A stretch of 64,000 bases of DNA from assembly GCF_000682755.1 (NCBI RefSeq), contig NZ_AWFF01000029.1, positions 1-64,000 on the forward strand, in the 5' to 3' direction. Shown one piece after another: positions 16,190 through 24,798 of the stretch; position 1 is the first letter of the stretch, and the number at the start of each line of letters is the position of its first letter. The notes below the pieces were generated by a model that was not told where the DNA came from, ran no database searches, and saw nothing but the letters and a program-made list of their open reading frames with translations. The DNA is from Hyphomonas beringensis (GTDB lineage: Bacteria > Pseudomonadota > Alphaproteobacteria > Caulobacterales > Hyphomonadaceae). Position numbers and translations under genes: made by a program.

Positions 16190-17050
16190 CTATCGAGCCT
16201 CCTCAGGCACGAGCGTTTGTTCAACAATGCGACCATCGCGGTCGATGCGAAGGCGAAGAGCCTCCGGCCGGGAGAATTTTTTCGCGAGTTCTGCCGGTGG
16301 CATGTCGGTGATCGAACCACCATCCATGCCGACAACAATGTCGCCCGGCTGCAAGCCAGCGGAAGTCAGCACACTGGTGTCGCCGTGCGTACCGATGCGA
16401 TAGCCAATGAAGGCGCCCTCCCGATGTACCGGGTCAATCGTCAGATTTGAGATCAGATCAGCCCGGGCAATCAGGGCTGATGCATCACCCGTTGTCCGGA
16501 AAGCTTCAGGTGCCTCTTCGCCGGGAACGGTCAGAACAGACAAAAGACCCGCGCCGCCAACCATGATCAGAGTTTCAATCTGCCCTGCCTTGCGAAGAGT
16601 GACACGGTCGCCATAGATCCTGTGCAAAACAACACCATCAAGAATGGCGTCGCCTGGCGTGTAAGCAGCTGTACGATTGTCCGGCGTGGTGATGAGCGCA
16701 ATCCCGTCATCTTTCTGACTTGAGGCACGCACCCCGCGCAATTTGAGATTCAGGCTCGTCTCAGGTGCATCCGGAATATCGGCAATCACTGAAGGCCCCG
16801 TACCGAACGGATTCTCGCGCATCAGACGAGATATATCCGTTTCGACAGCCATTACCGTCGCTCCTGCAGGCGCAGACGCCGCTCTTACAGGGATGTTCGG
16901 CGACACGGCACCGCCGGGATCAACCACCAGCCATACCAATCTGGCACAGACCAACCCAAACGCCACAACCATACCCGTTTCGGCAATACGCAAGGCTGGC
17001 CCTGCGGCGCGGCGGGCCATCCCTTTCAGGCTTTCAAGACGTTCATCCAA
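16190..17050 (-). CDS. gspC: Type II secretion protein C with PDZ domain
   Basis: About 286 residues. One transmembrane helix (ETGMVVAFGLVCARLVWLVV) precedes an HR domain (LNLKLRGVRASSQKDDGIALITTPDNRTAAYTPGDAILDGVVLHRIYGDRVTLRKAGQIETL) and a C-terminal PDZ domain (FIGYRIGTHGDTSVLTSAGLQPGDIVVGMDGGSI). GspC links the inner platform to the secretin and helps recognise substrates. There is no good ATG. TTG 17050 is preferred because GAGGGGGA lies about 5 nt upstream; TTG 17089 is the far limit of the frame and has no ribosome site. The frame lies about 100 bp after the TonB receptor gene with no clear terminator between. Confidence 0.9.
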   Translation of the reverse strand: MDERLESLKGMARRAAGPALRIAETGMVVAFGLVCARLVWLVVDPGGAVSPNIPVRAASAPAGATVMAVETDISRLMRENPFGTGPSVIADIPDAPETSLNLKLRGVRASSQKDDGIALITTPDNRTAAYTPGDAILDGVVLHRIYGDRVTLRKAGQIETLIMVGGAGLLSVLTVPGEEAPEAFRTTGDASALIARADLISNLTIDPVHREGAFIGYRIGTHGDTSVLTSAGLQPGDIVVGMDGGSITDMPPAELAKKFSRPEALRLRIDRDGRIVEQTLVPEEAR

Positions 17051-17154
17051 ACTGCTCCCCCTCTTCTGAGAGGATACTTTCAACACCAACAGGTCCGCAA
17101 CGCACTTACGCCGCGGACCCGCAAGACTTTTGCCACTTAAACACGAATTGAAGC

Positions 17155-19761
17155 CTAGAACATTCGCTTCAATCCGACGCTGACGATCATGCCCTGTCCG
17201 TACGTATCGACATACACGCGATCATCGCCACGCTCCTGATAGGCTTCATACCCTTCCTGGAAGATGTTCTGCACATTCAGGGAGAATTGATATTCACCAG
17301 TGCCTGCCTCGAACGTCTTGTTCCACACCAGATCAACCGTGGCAGGCGGTTGCTCAAGGATAGCCGGCAGGTTCCGGGCCAGAATTTCGCCCGACCGGAT
17401 ACGATCGCTGACATAATTGACCAGCAGGTTCAATTCTGACTGCGCGCTTTCATTGATCAGCCCGAGCTGGAAGTTGAGAATATGCTCGGACTGTCCCTGC
17501 ATTCGGCGGCCATCTTCAATACGGCCGGCAGCGTCTGTTGTGCCACGAACCGGATTCAGGTTTGTGCCGACATTGAAGGCCACCTCACCATCTGCGCTGA
17601 TTTCAGAATCCGACCACGTGTAGTTGGTCTTGATCTGAATGTCGCGGGAGTCAAAGAAACCGAGCCCGGTCCAGCGCTCCATCGGCAGCACTTGCTCATA
17701 CTCAACCTCAAAGCCGTACATTTTCGCGGCGGGCGCATTAATGAAAGTCGTTTGGAGGGTTTCGGCCGGAACAAGGATTTCCTCGATCGGGTTCTTCAGG
17801 TCTTTGTAAAAGAGACCGAATGTCAGGAACTGATCGCGTGCAAAGTAATACTCTGCACGAAGATCATAGTTTTTGATGCTGGCGTTTACGAGGTATGGGT
17901 TACCGAAGAAGTTCGCATCGGTTTCCGTGTTGACAAATACCGCCGGCGCCAGCTCTCGGAATTGCGGACGGGTCAAGGTTTCGGAATATCCCCCCCGCAC
18001 CTGCAAATCCTCAATAGGATTCCAGGTAATCGTCACTGCCGGAAACCAGTCAGCCTCGTCGATCACACCTTCAACCGTATTATCGGACAAATCTGCACCG
18101 ATAACTTGGGTATCGACAGCCTGAATGGCATCTTCATAGCGCACACCGACAGAGGCGCGCATGTAAGGCGTCAACTGTGTATCAATCCCGACATAAGCGG
18201 CATCGACCTCGAGAGTTGCCAGATAGAATTCCGGGAATTGCTCACCCGCAATCGCCGAAACACTACCCTGTCCGCTCTGGAACAGGTAGTTGTAGATGTA
18301 ATCGAGACGGCTCAGGCCATCCGTACCGCCCACACCGCCGATATCGTAAATGAAGGAGCGCGCAGCGCGGTCATTCTCTACGTAGCCATAGCCGAACTTC
18401 AGGTCTGTCTCGCAAAAATAGTTACAATCACCGCCGCGCGAGAACGGCAATTCGGCATCAAAACCGAAGTCCGTTGTGTCATCGTCCACACGGCTAAACT
18501 GGAAACGGTTTGCTGCAGAACTGGAAGACAGACGCGTCATACCATTACGGACAATATAGATGTTCGAAAGCTGGTAAGGCGCGTCCCGCAGAGCTTCGGA
18601 ATATGACCCCCTCCAGTTAACCTTCAGGTCATGCAGCTGCGGGAAGAAATGCTCCCCCTGTACCTGAGTGCTCCAGAGTTGCTGTTCAAACCATTCCAGC
18701 GCGTCGACCCGTTCTTCAACAGACTCTTCATTCAAGCCGCTGATGATGCGCGCTTCCTTGTCCGTCGAACGCGTTACCAGACCTGTAAACTTGATCTCGT
18801 GGTCGGAGAAAAGTTCCAGGCCAACGGTCGCAAGACCATTTAGCTCAATCGTGTTTTCAGTGCTGCGACGATCCTGGTCATAGAATTGACCTAGACCGTC
18901 ACCGCTTGAAAAAGCATATCCGCGGCGGCCCTGTTTCTGCTTCCAGGAGTTCGAATAGCCTGCAGCAGCGATCACGCCCATAGAAATATCATCATTCAAA
19001 TCGTACCGGTTGCCGCCGGAGAGGTCGACGGAGAAATTCAGCGGTACTTCCCCTTCCTGCATAACGAGAAGCGATGAGTTGTCCGTCAGTTGGCGGCCAA
19101 ACTCCGGTGTCAGACCATCGGCGAGAGATGGACGATCTCGCGAGCCATCATCAAAACCGGTCCAGTCCGTATCAGAGCCATCATAAAGAAGACCATCTTT
19201 AAGCGACACTTCCGTATCGTAGGAGGATTTCGCACCTATGGTGACAAACGCCTCGTCTGGAACGGTCTTGGTACGAAGGTCCACAATGCCGCCACCAAAT
19301 TCACCCGGCAGATTTGGCGAGTATGTTTTCTGCACCAGAACGCTTTTCAGCGCAGATGTCGGGAACAGGTTTAGCGGCACGACACGACGCAGTGGGGCCG
19401 GACTCGGCAGTGGGGAGCCATTGAGAAGAGCCGTAGAATAGCGCTCATTCAGACCCCGGACATAGATAAATTCGTCTTCAGCAGTCGCAATACCCGCCAC
19501 ACGTGCCAGAGCAGCGGCGGCGTCTCCATCACCTTGGAGGGAGAAATCACCTTCATCAATAAGGCTGGACACTTCTGAAGTGGAGCGTTTTTCGTCTGGG
19601 ATGAAAGCGCCCCGGACGACGATAGTTTCCTGCCGGGCTTCAGCCTCAACTGGAGCCGCAGGTTCTGCGGTTTGGAGCTCTTCCTGTGCAAGCGCGGGCG
19701 ATAGCCAGACAAGGCATGCTCCGGACAGTAGCAAGGTACGGGCAGACAGGATGCGTTTCAT
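17155..19761 (-). CDS. TonB-dependent outer-membrane receptor beside the T2SS operon
   Basis: 868 residues from ATG 19761 (AGGAAC upstream); the frame extension to 19854 is rejected. The signal peptide is MKRILSART then LLLSGACLVWLSPALA. A TonB-box-like RQETIVVRG precedes a plug domain (VAGIATAEDEFIYVRGLNERYSTALLNGSPLPSP, FGGGIVDLRTKTVP). The remainder is a ~700-residue beta-barrel ending in Phe (VGLKRMF), the outer-membrane insertion signature. The substrate is unknown. The gene lies between a large surface lipoprotein (upstream) and gspC (downstream), all on one strand, so the receptor may work with the lipoprotein as a partner delivered by the T2SS. That coupling is inference. Confidence 0.88.
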   Translation of the reverse strand: MKRILSARTLLLSGACLVWLSPALAQEELQTAEPAAPVEAEARQETIVVRGAFIPDEKRSTSEVSSLIDEGDFSLQGDGDAAAALARVAGIATAEDEFIYVRGLNERYSTALLNGSPLPSPAPLRRVVPLNLFPTSALKSVLVQKTYSPNLPGEFGGGIVDLRTKTVPDEAFVTIGAKSSYDTEVSLKDGLLYDGSDTDWTGFDDGSRDRPSLADGLTPEFGRQLTDNSSLLVMQEGEVPLNFSVDLSGGNRYDLNDDISMGVIAAAGYSNSWKQKQGRRGYAFSSGDGLGQFYDQDRRSTENTIELNGLATVGLELFSDHEIKFTGLVTRSTDKEARIISGLNEESVEERVDALEWFEQQLWSTQVQGEHFFPQLHDLKVNWRGSYSEALRDAPYQLSNIYIVRNGMTRLSSSSAANRFQFSRVDDDTTDFGFDAELPFSRGGDCNYFCETDLKFGYGYVENDRAARSFIYDIGGVGGTDGLSRLDYIYNYLFQSGQGSVSAIAGEQFPEFYLATLEVDAAYVGIDTQLTPYMRASVGVRYEDAIQAVDTQVIGADLSDNTVEGVIDEADWFPAVTITWNPIEDLQVRGGYSETLTRPQFRELAPAVFVNTETDANFFGNPYLVNASIKNYDLRAEYYFARDQFLTFGLFYKDLKNPIEEILVPAETLQTTFINAPAAKMYGFEVEYEQVLPMERWTGLGFFDSRDIQIKTNYTWSDSEISADGEVAFNVGTNLNPVRGTTDAAGRIEDGRRMQGQSEHILNFQLGLINESAQSELNLLVNYVSDRIRSGEILARNLPAILEQPPATVDLVWNKTFEAGTGEYQFSLNVQNIFQEGYEAYQERGDDRVYVDTYGQGMIVSVGLKRMF

Positions 19762-19829
19762 ATTGGATGTTCCTGTGAAAGGCGGGAATGTGCTGATCCG
19801 CCAAAGTCTGTGTCTCTGAATGGCGGAAT

Positions 19830-19852
19830 GGGGCAGCCTTCTTGGCCGCCCC
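19830..19852 (-). other. Hairpin between the lipoprotein and TonB receptor genes
   Basis: GGGGCAGCC (19830-19838) and GGCCGCCCC (19844-19852) pair with one mismatch around TTCTT, 23 nt after the lipoprotein stop. There is no T-run on the minus strand, so it probably attenuates or protects mRNA rather than ending all transcripts. It could set the ratio of the two products. Confidence 0.5.
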
Positions 19853-19875
19853 ACCCGATCAGGTTCGAGGCGGAC

Positions 19876-22767
19876 TTAGTTTGCCGATGTCAGGTTACCC
19901 TGCTGATCGACTGTCCATCCGAGGAACCACTTGTCATTCGCGTCCTCTACAGCACCGATATACGTCGTGGCTTCAAGCTGACCGAGACCGGTGACATCAT
20001 AGACATCAACGCTGTCTTCATTCGCACCGGGAACAACACCTGGGCGGCCGGCCCGGAAGGCAAATCCGCTCATCGTGTTGGGCAGTGTGGTTTCGACATC
20101 GTTGGCCGCTGTGAAGGCAACGTCGTCCCCATCGCTATCCTGAACAGGCTTACCATTATCGGCAAGGAACAAGGATTGGATGATGAGGTCACCATTGTTG
20201 AAGTTGGCCTGCGTATTAGCACCATCAATATCGATACCTGCCTCTGGCCAGCCAAGAATGATGCCGTTTGCCAGAACGCCCTGCATGTTACGGCGGATCA
20301 GGGCCCCTACAAGCGCATCACTATCGCCACCGGAGATGATTGTGAAGTTTGACACATTCGGGCTGGAGATCGGCGTGGCAGCAGCATTGGAAGAGCTGTC
20401 AGCCTCGATGCCGTTATGGCTGTCAGATATACCGCCCGTTGGTCCTGCGACGCCCGTATACGCGATGGCGTATTGCAGGGACCCGGTCCAACCATCCGTC
20501 CAGTCAAACGTGTCATCACCGCAGCCGAGACCAACCATGTGAGACGCACTGACCGTACCGCCAAACCATTCGAAGCAGTCGTCGAAGTTGTTGTAGACCT
20601 GAACATAGTCAACTTCAGTCGCCGAGCCGACACCCTGGAAGGCGATGCCGTTCAACTCGTCCGTGTTCGTCAGGGCCACACCGGCATACTGAACGCGAGT
20701 ATAGAAGAGCTGGCCTGAATCGTCGTCGGATGTCGCGCCGCCAAAGCGTCCGGAAGACCCTTCACCAACCTTTTCACATCCGACGGTCCCGCCCGTTGCG
20801 GTACCGTCATCACAGGCATTGATTGGCGCGCGGCCATTAAGAACCACGCCGCCCCAGAGACCTTTCGTATCCTGATCTATGGTCGCGGTGCCGTCGATGT
20901 CTCCCTTGGAAGTGAATACAACCGGGTTCTGCGCTGTGCCGTTGGAAAAGATCTTGGAACCGCGTGTGACCACCAGATAGTCGTCATTGCCAGCGCCAAC
21001 AATTGTCACACCTGGATCAATGGTCAGCGTCGCGGCAACACCGCTACCCAGAGGTGCGGCTGGATCGGGACCGAGATCAACACCGACAAAGACTGAGCCA
21101 TCAAGTTCATAGATCAGCTTGTCACCATTCGACAGGCGCACGTCACTCGTGATGGCATTGTTACCGGAGATGACACAAAGCGTCTTACCCGCCAACTCGC
21201 CATTGGTCGTCGTGCCAGTCGGGCACGTCGCCTCGACCTCCTCAAACAGTGTGCCCGGCAATGTGAAGGTCGCCCAGTTGCTATCGAGCGTCTCAGTCGG
21301 AGAGAAGGCACCAATATAGGTTGTCGCATCAAAGAAGGTGTCTCCGGACAGCGCAGTGGACACTGGAACAGTGAGCTCTGCGGTGCCTGGGAAGAAGCCA
21401 TCCGTCAGGCTGTTTCCGCGTCCAACAATATTCGTTCCGGGTTTGATTGCGGGCGTATCGCCATCATTGACGATGTTCTCTGCTGTATCCAGCAGGATGC
21501 TCTCTACGACGAGGCTTCCGTCTGCATAGTTGTCAGATGTTTGAGTGTCGCTGCTTCCATCATCGATGTCGAGACCACTGCCATATCCGACAACGATACC
21601 ATTGATGACCCGGCCTTTGGTGCCACGACGCAGAAGGATGCCCTGGTCGTTTCCGTCGGTCCCAACCAGCGTGAAGTTGGAGATGCTTGGGTTTGAGAAC
21701 GGCGTCTTGTCAGGGTCAGACGAAAGATTGTCAGCTTCGATACCACGAGGATCGCCAGAAGACGGTATGTTGGAACGAACCGCAGCGTACTGCAGTTTAC
21801 CGGTCCAGCCATCGGTCCAGTCCAGAGAGTCATCGCCGGCGCCCGTGATGGCTACGTATTTCGCACTCACAGTGCCACCAAACCATTCGATGCCGTCATC
21901 GAGATTGTTGTGCACCTGAATGTGATCCACTGTCGTGCCGGAACCGACGCCCTGGAAAGCGATACCATTCAGTTCATCATTATTCGTCAGGCGAGAGCCT
22001 GCATACTCGACGATGACATATTGCAGCGTACCGGAATTGTCGTCAGCGATGCTGCCGCCAAACCGGCCGGAAGATCCCTCACCCACTTTCTCACAGGCAG
22101 CTGTCCCGCCTGTTGCATTACCATCATCACAGGCATTGATTGGTGCGAAACCGTTGAGAACCAGGCCGCCCCATTGGGCATTCGTGGTTTCCTCAACTAG
22201 ACTTGATCCGGTTTCTTCATCGTTCAGCGCTGCGCGCGCTGTAAAGCGGATCGGGTTCGTCGCTGTGCCGACGGCTTCAATCTTGGAGCCGCGTGTGATG
22301 ACGAGATAATCATCCGTCGCTGTTGCTGTACCCGTTGCAGAAGCACCGAAGAAGCGCACACCCTCGTTTACGGTGAGCGTTACCGGCGTTCCAGCATTGT
22401 CTTTGTTGTCTTCCCCGATGAAGACCGGTCCCTGAATGGCGATCGTCGTATTCGCCGGGATCTCGATATCTGTGGTGATTGATGTGCCGCCGGAGGCGTC
22501 GGACCCGAGCACACAAACATCTACATCAGAAAAGCCATCCTGGGCGACCGCATTAAACGTAGTTGCCGCGGTGCCAGTTGGGCAACCAGATGTCGGGATC
22601 AGATCGATTGTGGAAGCGGCCGGTGGCGGAGGCGGTGGTGGTGGCGGAGGGCTTGCCGGCGGAGTAGACGAGCCCGGTGATGAGATCGTCGTATCAGAAC
22701 ATGCCGCGAGCGTGAGCACCGCGATGCTCGCCATGGTCGCCAGCTTCAAAGTCTTCCCAAGTTTCAT
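19876..22767 (-). CDS. Large twin-repeat surface lipoprotein, predicted T2SS substrate
   Basis: 963 residues from ATG 22767, which has AAGGGG about 6 nt upstream. The lipobox LTLAAC is followed by Ser, then a Ser/Pro linker with ten consecutive prolines, then two ~440-residue units. Each unit repeats the same blocks: DDYLVxTRGSKI, WGGxVLNGxAPINACDDG, CEKVGEGSSGRFGG, DELNGIAFQGVGS, WFGGTVSA and DWTDGWTG, followed by ATTYIGA. First and second WGGxVLNG lie near residues 199 and 637. The Gly/Asp/Asn-rich periodic pattern suggests parallel beta-helix folds. Placement before a TonB receptor and the T2SS suggests surface export by the T2SS; a T2SS-dependent extracellular lipoprotein is known in Caulobacter. 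I recognise no enzymatic motif. Ligand and role are unknown. Confidence 0.8.
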   Translation of the reverse strand: MKLGKTLKLATMASIAVLTLAACSDTTISSPGSSTPPASPPPPPPPPPPAASTIDLIPTSGCPTGTAATTFNAVAQDGFSDVDVCVLGSDASGGTSITTDIEIPANTTIAIQGPVFIGEDNKDNAGTPVTLTVNEGVRFFGASATGTATATDDYLVITRGSKIEAVGTATNPIRFTARAALNDEETGSSLVEETTNAQWGGLVLNGFAPINACDDGNATGGTAACEKVGEGSSGRFGGSIADDNSGTLQYVIVEYAGSRLTNNDELNGIAFQGVGSGTTVDHIQVHNNLDDGIEWFGGTVSAKYVAITGAGDDSLDWTDGWTGKLQYAAVRSNIPSSGDPRGIEADNLSSDPDKTPFSNPSISNFTLVGTDGNDQGILLRRGTKGRVINGIVVGYGSGLDIDDGSSDTQTSDNYADGSLVVESILLDTAENIVNDGDTPAIKPGTNIVGRGNSLTDGFFPGTAELTVPVSTALSGDTFFDATTYIGAFSPTETLDSNWATFTLPGTLFEEVEATCPTGTTTNGELAGKTLCVISGNNAITSDVRLSNGDKLIYELDGSVFVGVDLGPDPAAPLGSGVAATLTIDPGVTIVGAGNDDYLVVTRGSKIFSNGTAQNPVVFTSKGDIDGTATIDQDTKGLWGGVVLNGRAPINACDDGTATGGTVGCEKVGEGSSGRFGGATSDDDSGQLFYTRVQYAGVALTNTDELNGIAFQGVGSATEVDYVQVYNNFDDCFEWFGGTVSASHMVGLGCGDDTFDWTDGWTGSLQYAIAYTGVAGPTGGISDSHNGIEADSSSNAAATPISSPNVSNFTIISGGDSDALVGALIRRNMQGVLANGIILGWPEAGIDIDGANTQANFNNGDLIIQSLFLADNGKPVQDSDGDDVAFTAANDVETTLPNTMSGFAFRAGRPGVVPGANEDSVDVYDVTGLGQLEATTYIGAVEDANDKWFLGWTVDQQGNLTSAN

Positions 22768-23095
22768 TCTTAACCCCTTCAAGGCCCCATTCAAGAGCGC
22801 CCGGTCTCAGCAAAAATCCGTTGTCAGGTGAGCGGCTAACGATTCTCCCCGTACGCCTCACCCGAGGCGGCTTATGGCAGTGGCCAGCGACGATTTCTGA
22901 ACAGTTCCGCAAAGTTTTTATGACGGCCGCCAGGTAAGCGACGGCACACACATCACATAAATGTCACGAATGATCCCGAAGCGCGTATACCCAACTATCC
23001 GAATACGGATTTAACTCCAGAAACCGGTAGGTTTCGAGACATCAAGAAGACGGACAGACACGCGGCCGCCCATTAACAAGCCTGTGAATGGCTGG
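22768..23095. other. 328-bp region upstream of the lipoprotein operon
   Basis: No ORF of note. It must hold the promoter for the lipoprotein/TonB/T2SS genes and the 3' end region of the beta-propeller lipoprotein gene. TCAC and GTCAC direct repeats occur around 22952-22966. I could not choose a -35/-10 pair with confidence. Confidence 0.4.
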
Positions 23096-23962
23096 TCAGT
23101 TCTGAGTAAGGTCCAATGCCTTGAAAGGCATTTCGTAGAGTGCACCATCACGTGAAAAGAACAGGGTCTCCCCATCAGCCGACAGGCCTGCACCAAAATC
23201 TATTCCGGCGGTGTTCAGCGGCTCTCCAGGGTTCACAGGCTCGCTCCAGGAGCCATCATCCAGTTTCTGTGAGGTCCAGATATCGACGACGCCCAGTTTG
23301 GGGGACCGGTGAGAATAAAAGAACAGTCGTCTTCCATCCGCAGTCAGCGCGACATGGTCATTTGCGCGCATATCATTCAACTCATCCAGAGGGCGTTCCA
23401 TGACCCAATTGCCGTTCTCATCCTGACGCGCCTCAGCCATCTCATAGCCGCCACCACCCAGTTGGCTGTGATTGCTGACAAACACCATCAAGCCATCGGC
23501 AGAAATGGCGGCCATGGTTTCATTCGCACCTGTATTAATATCTCCCGGAACAGGTTTGGGTGTGCCCCATACGCCATCTTCAAGCGGCACGTACCACAAA
23601 TTCAGATCCTTGCGGCCCGGCATTTCCGCCAACTCTTCATCGCTTGCATAATACAGCGCGCCATCGGCTGCACTGAAGCTCGGCCCAGTGAGCATTTTGC
23701 GCGCGGGTAGTTCCATCCGCTTGGGCTCGCTCCAGCCTTTCCCTTCGCGCCGCACTTCATAAAGCCATGTCTCATCGCCATTCTCCTTGGCGAAGACACG
23801 CACCTGACCGTCCGCGCTCTCCGTCAATGAGTAGGCTCGTGTAAACTGGGTGGGGGCTTCCGCATCCGGGAACACGGGCCGCGGTTCGTCGCTTTGTTGG
23901 CCGGAACAAGACGTGACGGTCAGAGCCGCCAGGAATGCGCCAAGAAAAATCTCTTTAGTCAT
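23096..23962 (-). CDS. PD40/WD40-like beta-propeller lipoprotein
   Basis: 288 residues. The lipobox is LTVTSC with Ser next. The body contains several PD40-type blades: GPSFSAADGALYYASDEE, TMAAISADGLMVFVSNHS, HVALTADGRRLFFYSHRS and GAGLSADGETLFFSRDG. Each blade has the S-A/P-DG-x-x-L/V-hydrophobic-F/Y-S pattern seen in TolB and related propellers. It is probably a periplasmic or surface-anchored binding scaffold. The ATG lies 6 nt after the stop of the XRE gene with GAGG at the junction, so the two are almost certainly one operon. A specific function is not evident. Confidence 0.82.
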   Translation of the reverse strand: MTKEIFLGAFLAALTVTSCSGQQSDEPRPVFPDAEAPTQFTRAYSLTESADGQVRVFAKENGDETWLYEVRREGKGWSEPKRMELPARKMLTGPSFSAADGALYYASDEELAEMPGRKDLNLWYVPLEDGVWGTPKPVPGDINTGANETMAAISADGLMVFVSNHSQLGGGGYEMAEARQDENGNWVMERPLDELNDMRANDHVALTADGRRLFFYSHRSPKLGVVDIWTSQKLDDGSWSEPVNPGEPLNTAGIDFGAGLSADGETLFFSRDGALYEMPFKALDLTQN

Positions 23963-23968
23963 GATGCC

Positions 23969-24319
23969 TCACGTCAACAGATCGACAGGAACATCCAGCG
24001 CTTCGGCCAGACGCTTTGCTGTTTTCAGACCATAGGACATACCGCGTTCTATGGCCGAGATGTGGTTCGGGCGGATACCGCAAACGTCACTCAGATCCTT
24101 CTGGGTCATCAGCCTGAACTGGCGCACAGCCCTCACGGCACTCTCACCCTCACGGATTTTCTCAATGACCTCCTCCGGCAAGTTCAGTGGAGCGTCCTCT
24201 TCGACACTTCGAAACTGATCGCGCAGCTCGGCTATTTCCCGCTCAAGGTCAGATACCTTTTTCTCAAGATCCAAAACCTTGATTTCAAGGGAATAAACCA
24301 GTTCAAAATCACCAGACAC
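23969..24319 (-). CDS. Coiled-coil XRE-family transcriptional regulator
   Basis: 116 residues. Residues ~10-40 are a strong leucine-heptad coiled coil (LEIKVLDLEKKVSDLEREIAELRDQF). The C-terminal half is a Cro/CI helix-turn-helix (MTQKDLSDVCGIRPNHISAIERGMSYGLKTAKRLAEALDVPVDLL). The domain order, with the HTH at the C-terminus, resembles HigA-like antitoxins, but no toxin gene adjoins. It is co-transcribed with the beta-propeller lipoprotein and probably regulates this pair. The divergent Zn-ribbon gene starts 168 bp away, so shared control of both promoters is possible. Confidence 0.82.
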   Translation of the reverse strand: MSGDFELVYSLEIKVLDLEKKVSDLEREIAELRDQFRSVEEDAPLNLPEEVIEKIREGESAVRAVRQFRLMTQKDLSDVCGIRPNHISAIERGMSYGLKTAKRLAEALDVPVDLLT

Positions 24320-24487
24320 GCCAGCACCCCTTTGTTACAGGCGCAGCGATATTCCGGATTGTGCACGGTTTAGTGTCGGCTTTGATAAAGTTCTGTGACA
24401 CGCGCTTCCATATCCACGGAACCTGTAGCCACCTTCGCTTAACCGAATCGGCAAAGCCTTCTCCATGGACAAATAATGGAGAGTCCC

Positions 24488-24787
24488 ATGTCCATAAAAT
24501 GGGTTCGCAGGCGTGCGCATGCACGCAAACTACCTTCCGGCCAGGTTGTTCAGGTGGCGTCCTCCTGGGTGCCTGTGGAGCGAAGCGATTCTGCTGGGCC
24601 GGAGAAATCCTTTCACTCCGCCTGCCCGGTTTGTGATGCGCCCATATTGAGCCAGCGCATGCCAAATGGCGGCTGGGTACATTATGAGCGCCACAAGAAT
24701 TTCAGCCGCATCAAGCACCCATGCTTTTACAGGGGTGAAGATATGGCCCCGGAGCGCGACACTGAAACAGGCGATCTCTTCGCCTGA
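24488..24787 (+). CDS. Small protein with a CxxC...H...C zinc-binding pattern
   Basis: 99 residues from ATG 24488; GGAG lies 5 nt upstream, which favours it over the ATG at 24476. The N-terminus is basic (SIKWVRRRAHARKLPSG), as seen in several small alphaproteobacterial proteins of unknown role. It is followed by ACPVCDAPILSQRMPNGGWVHYERHKNF and IKHPCFYRGED. The two CxxC cysteines, a His and a later Cys could bind one zinc ion. It converges with the PepSY gene, ending 11 bp from it. Codon use and the ribosome site suggest it is real, but it has no recognised family. Confidence 0.55.
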   Translation: MSIKWVRRRAHARKLPSGQVVQVASSWVPVERSDSAGPEKSFHSACPVCDAPILSQRMPNGGWVHYERHKNFSRIKHPCFYRGEDMAPERDTETGDLFA

Positions 24788-24798
24788 AGGACAAGTGT

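Noticed and set aside
22950-22967. Pho-box-like sequence upstream of the surface lipoprotein
   Set aside because: It matches about 12 of 18 consensus positions, with a perfect match only in the second half, and faces away from the lipoprotein gene. The match is too weak to call, though phosphate control of such lipoproteins makes it worth rechecking.
23969-24787. Toxin-antitoxin pair of the XRE regulator and the small zinc protein
   Set aside because: They are divergent with a 168-bp gap, the small protein has no toxin motif, and the XRE gene is instead coupled to the beta-propeller lipoprotein.
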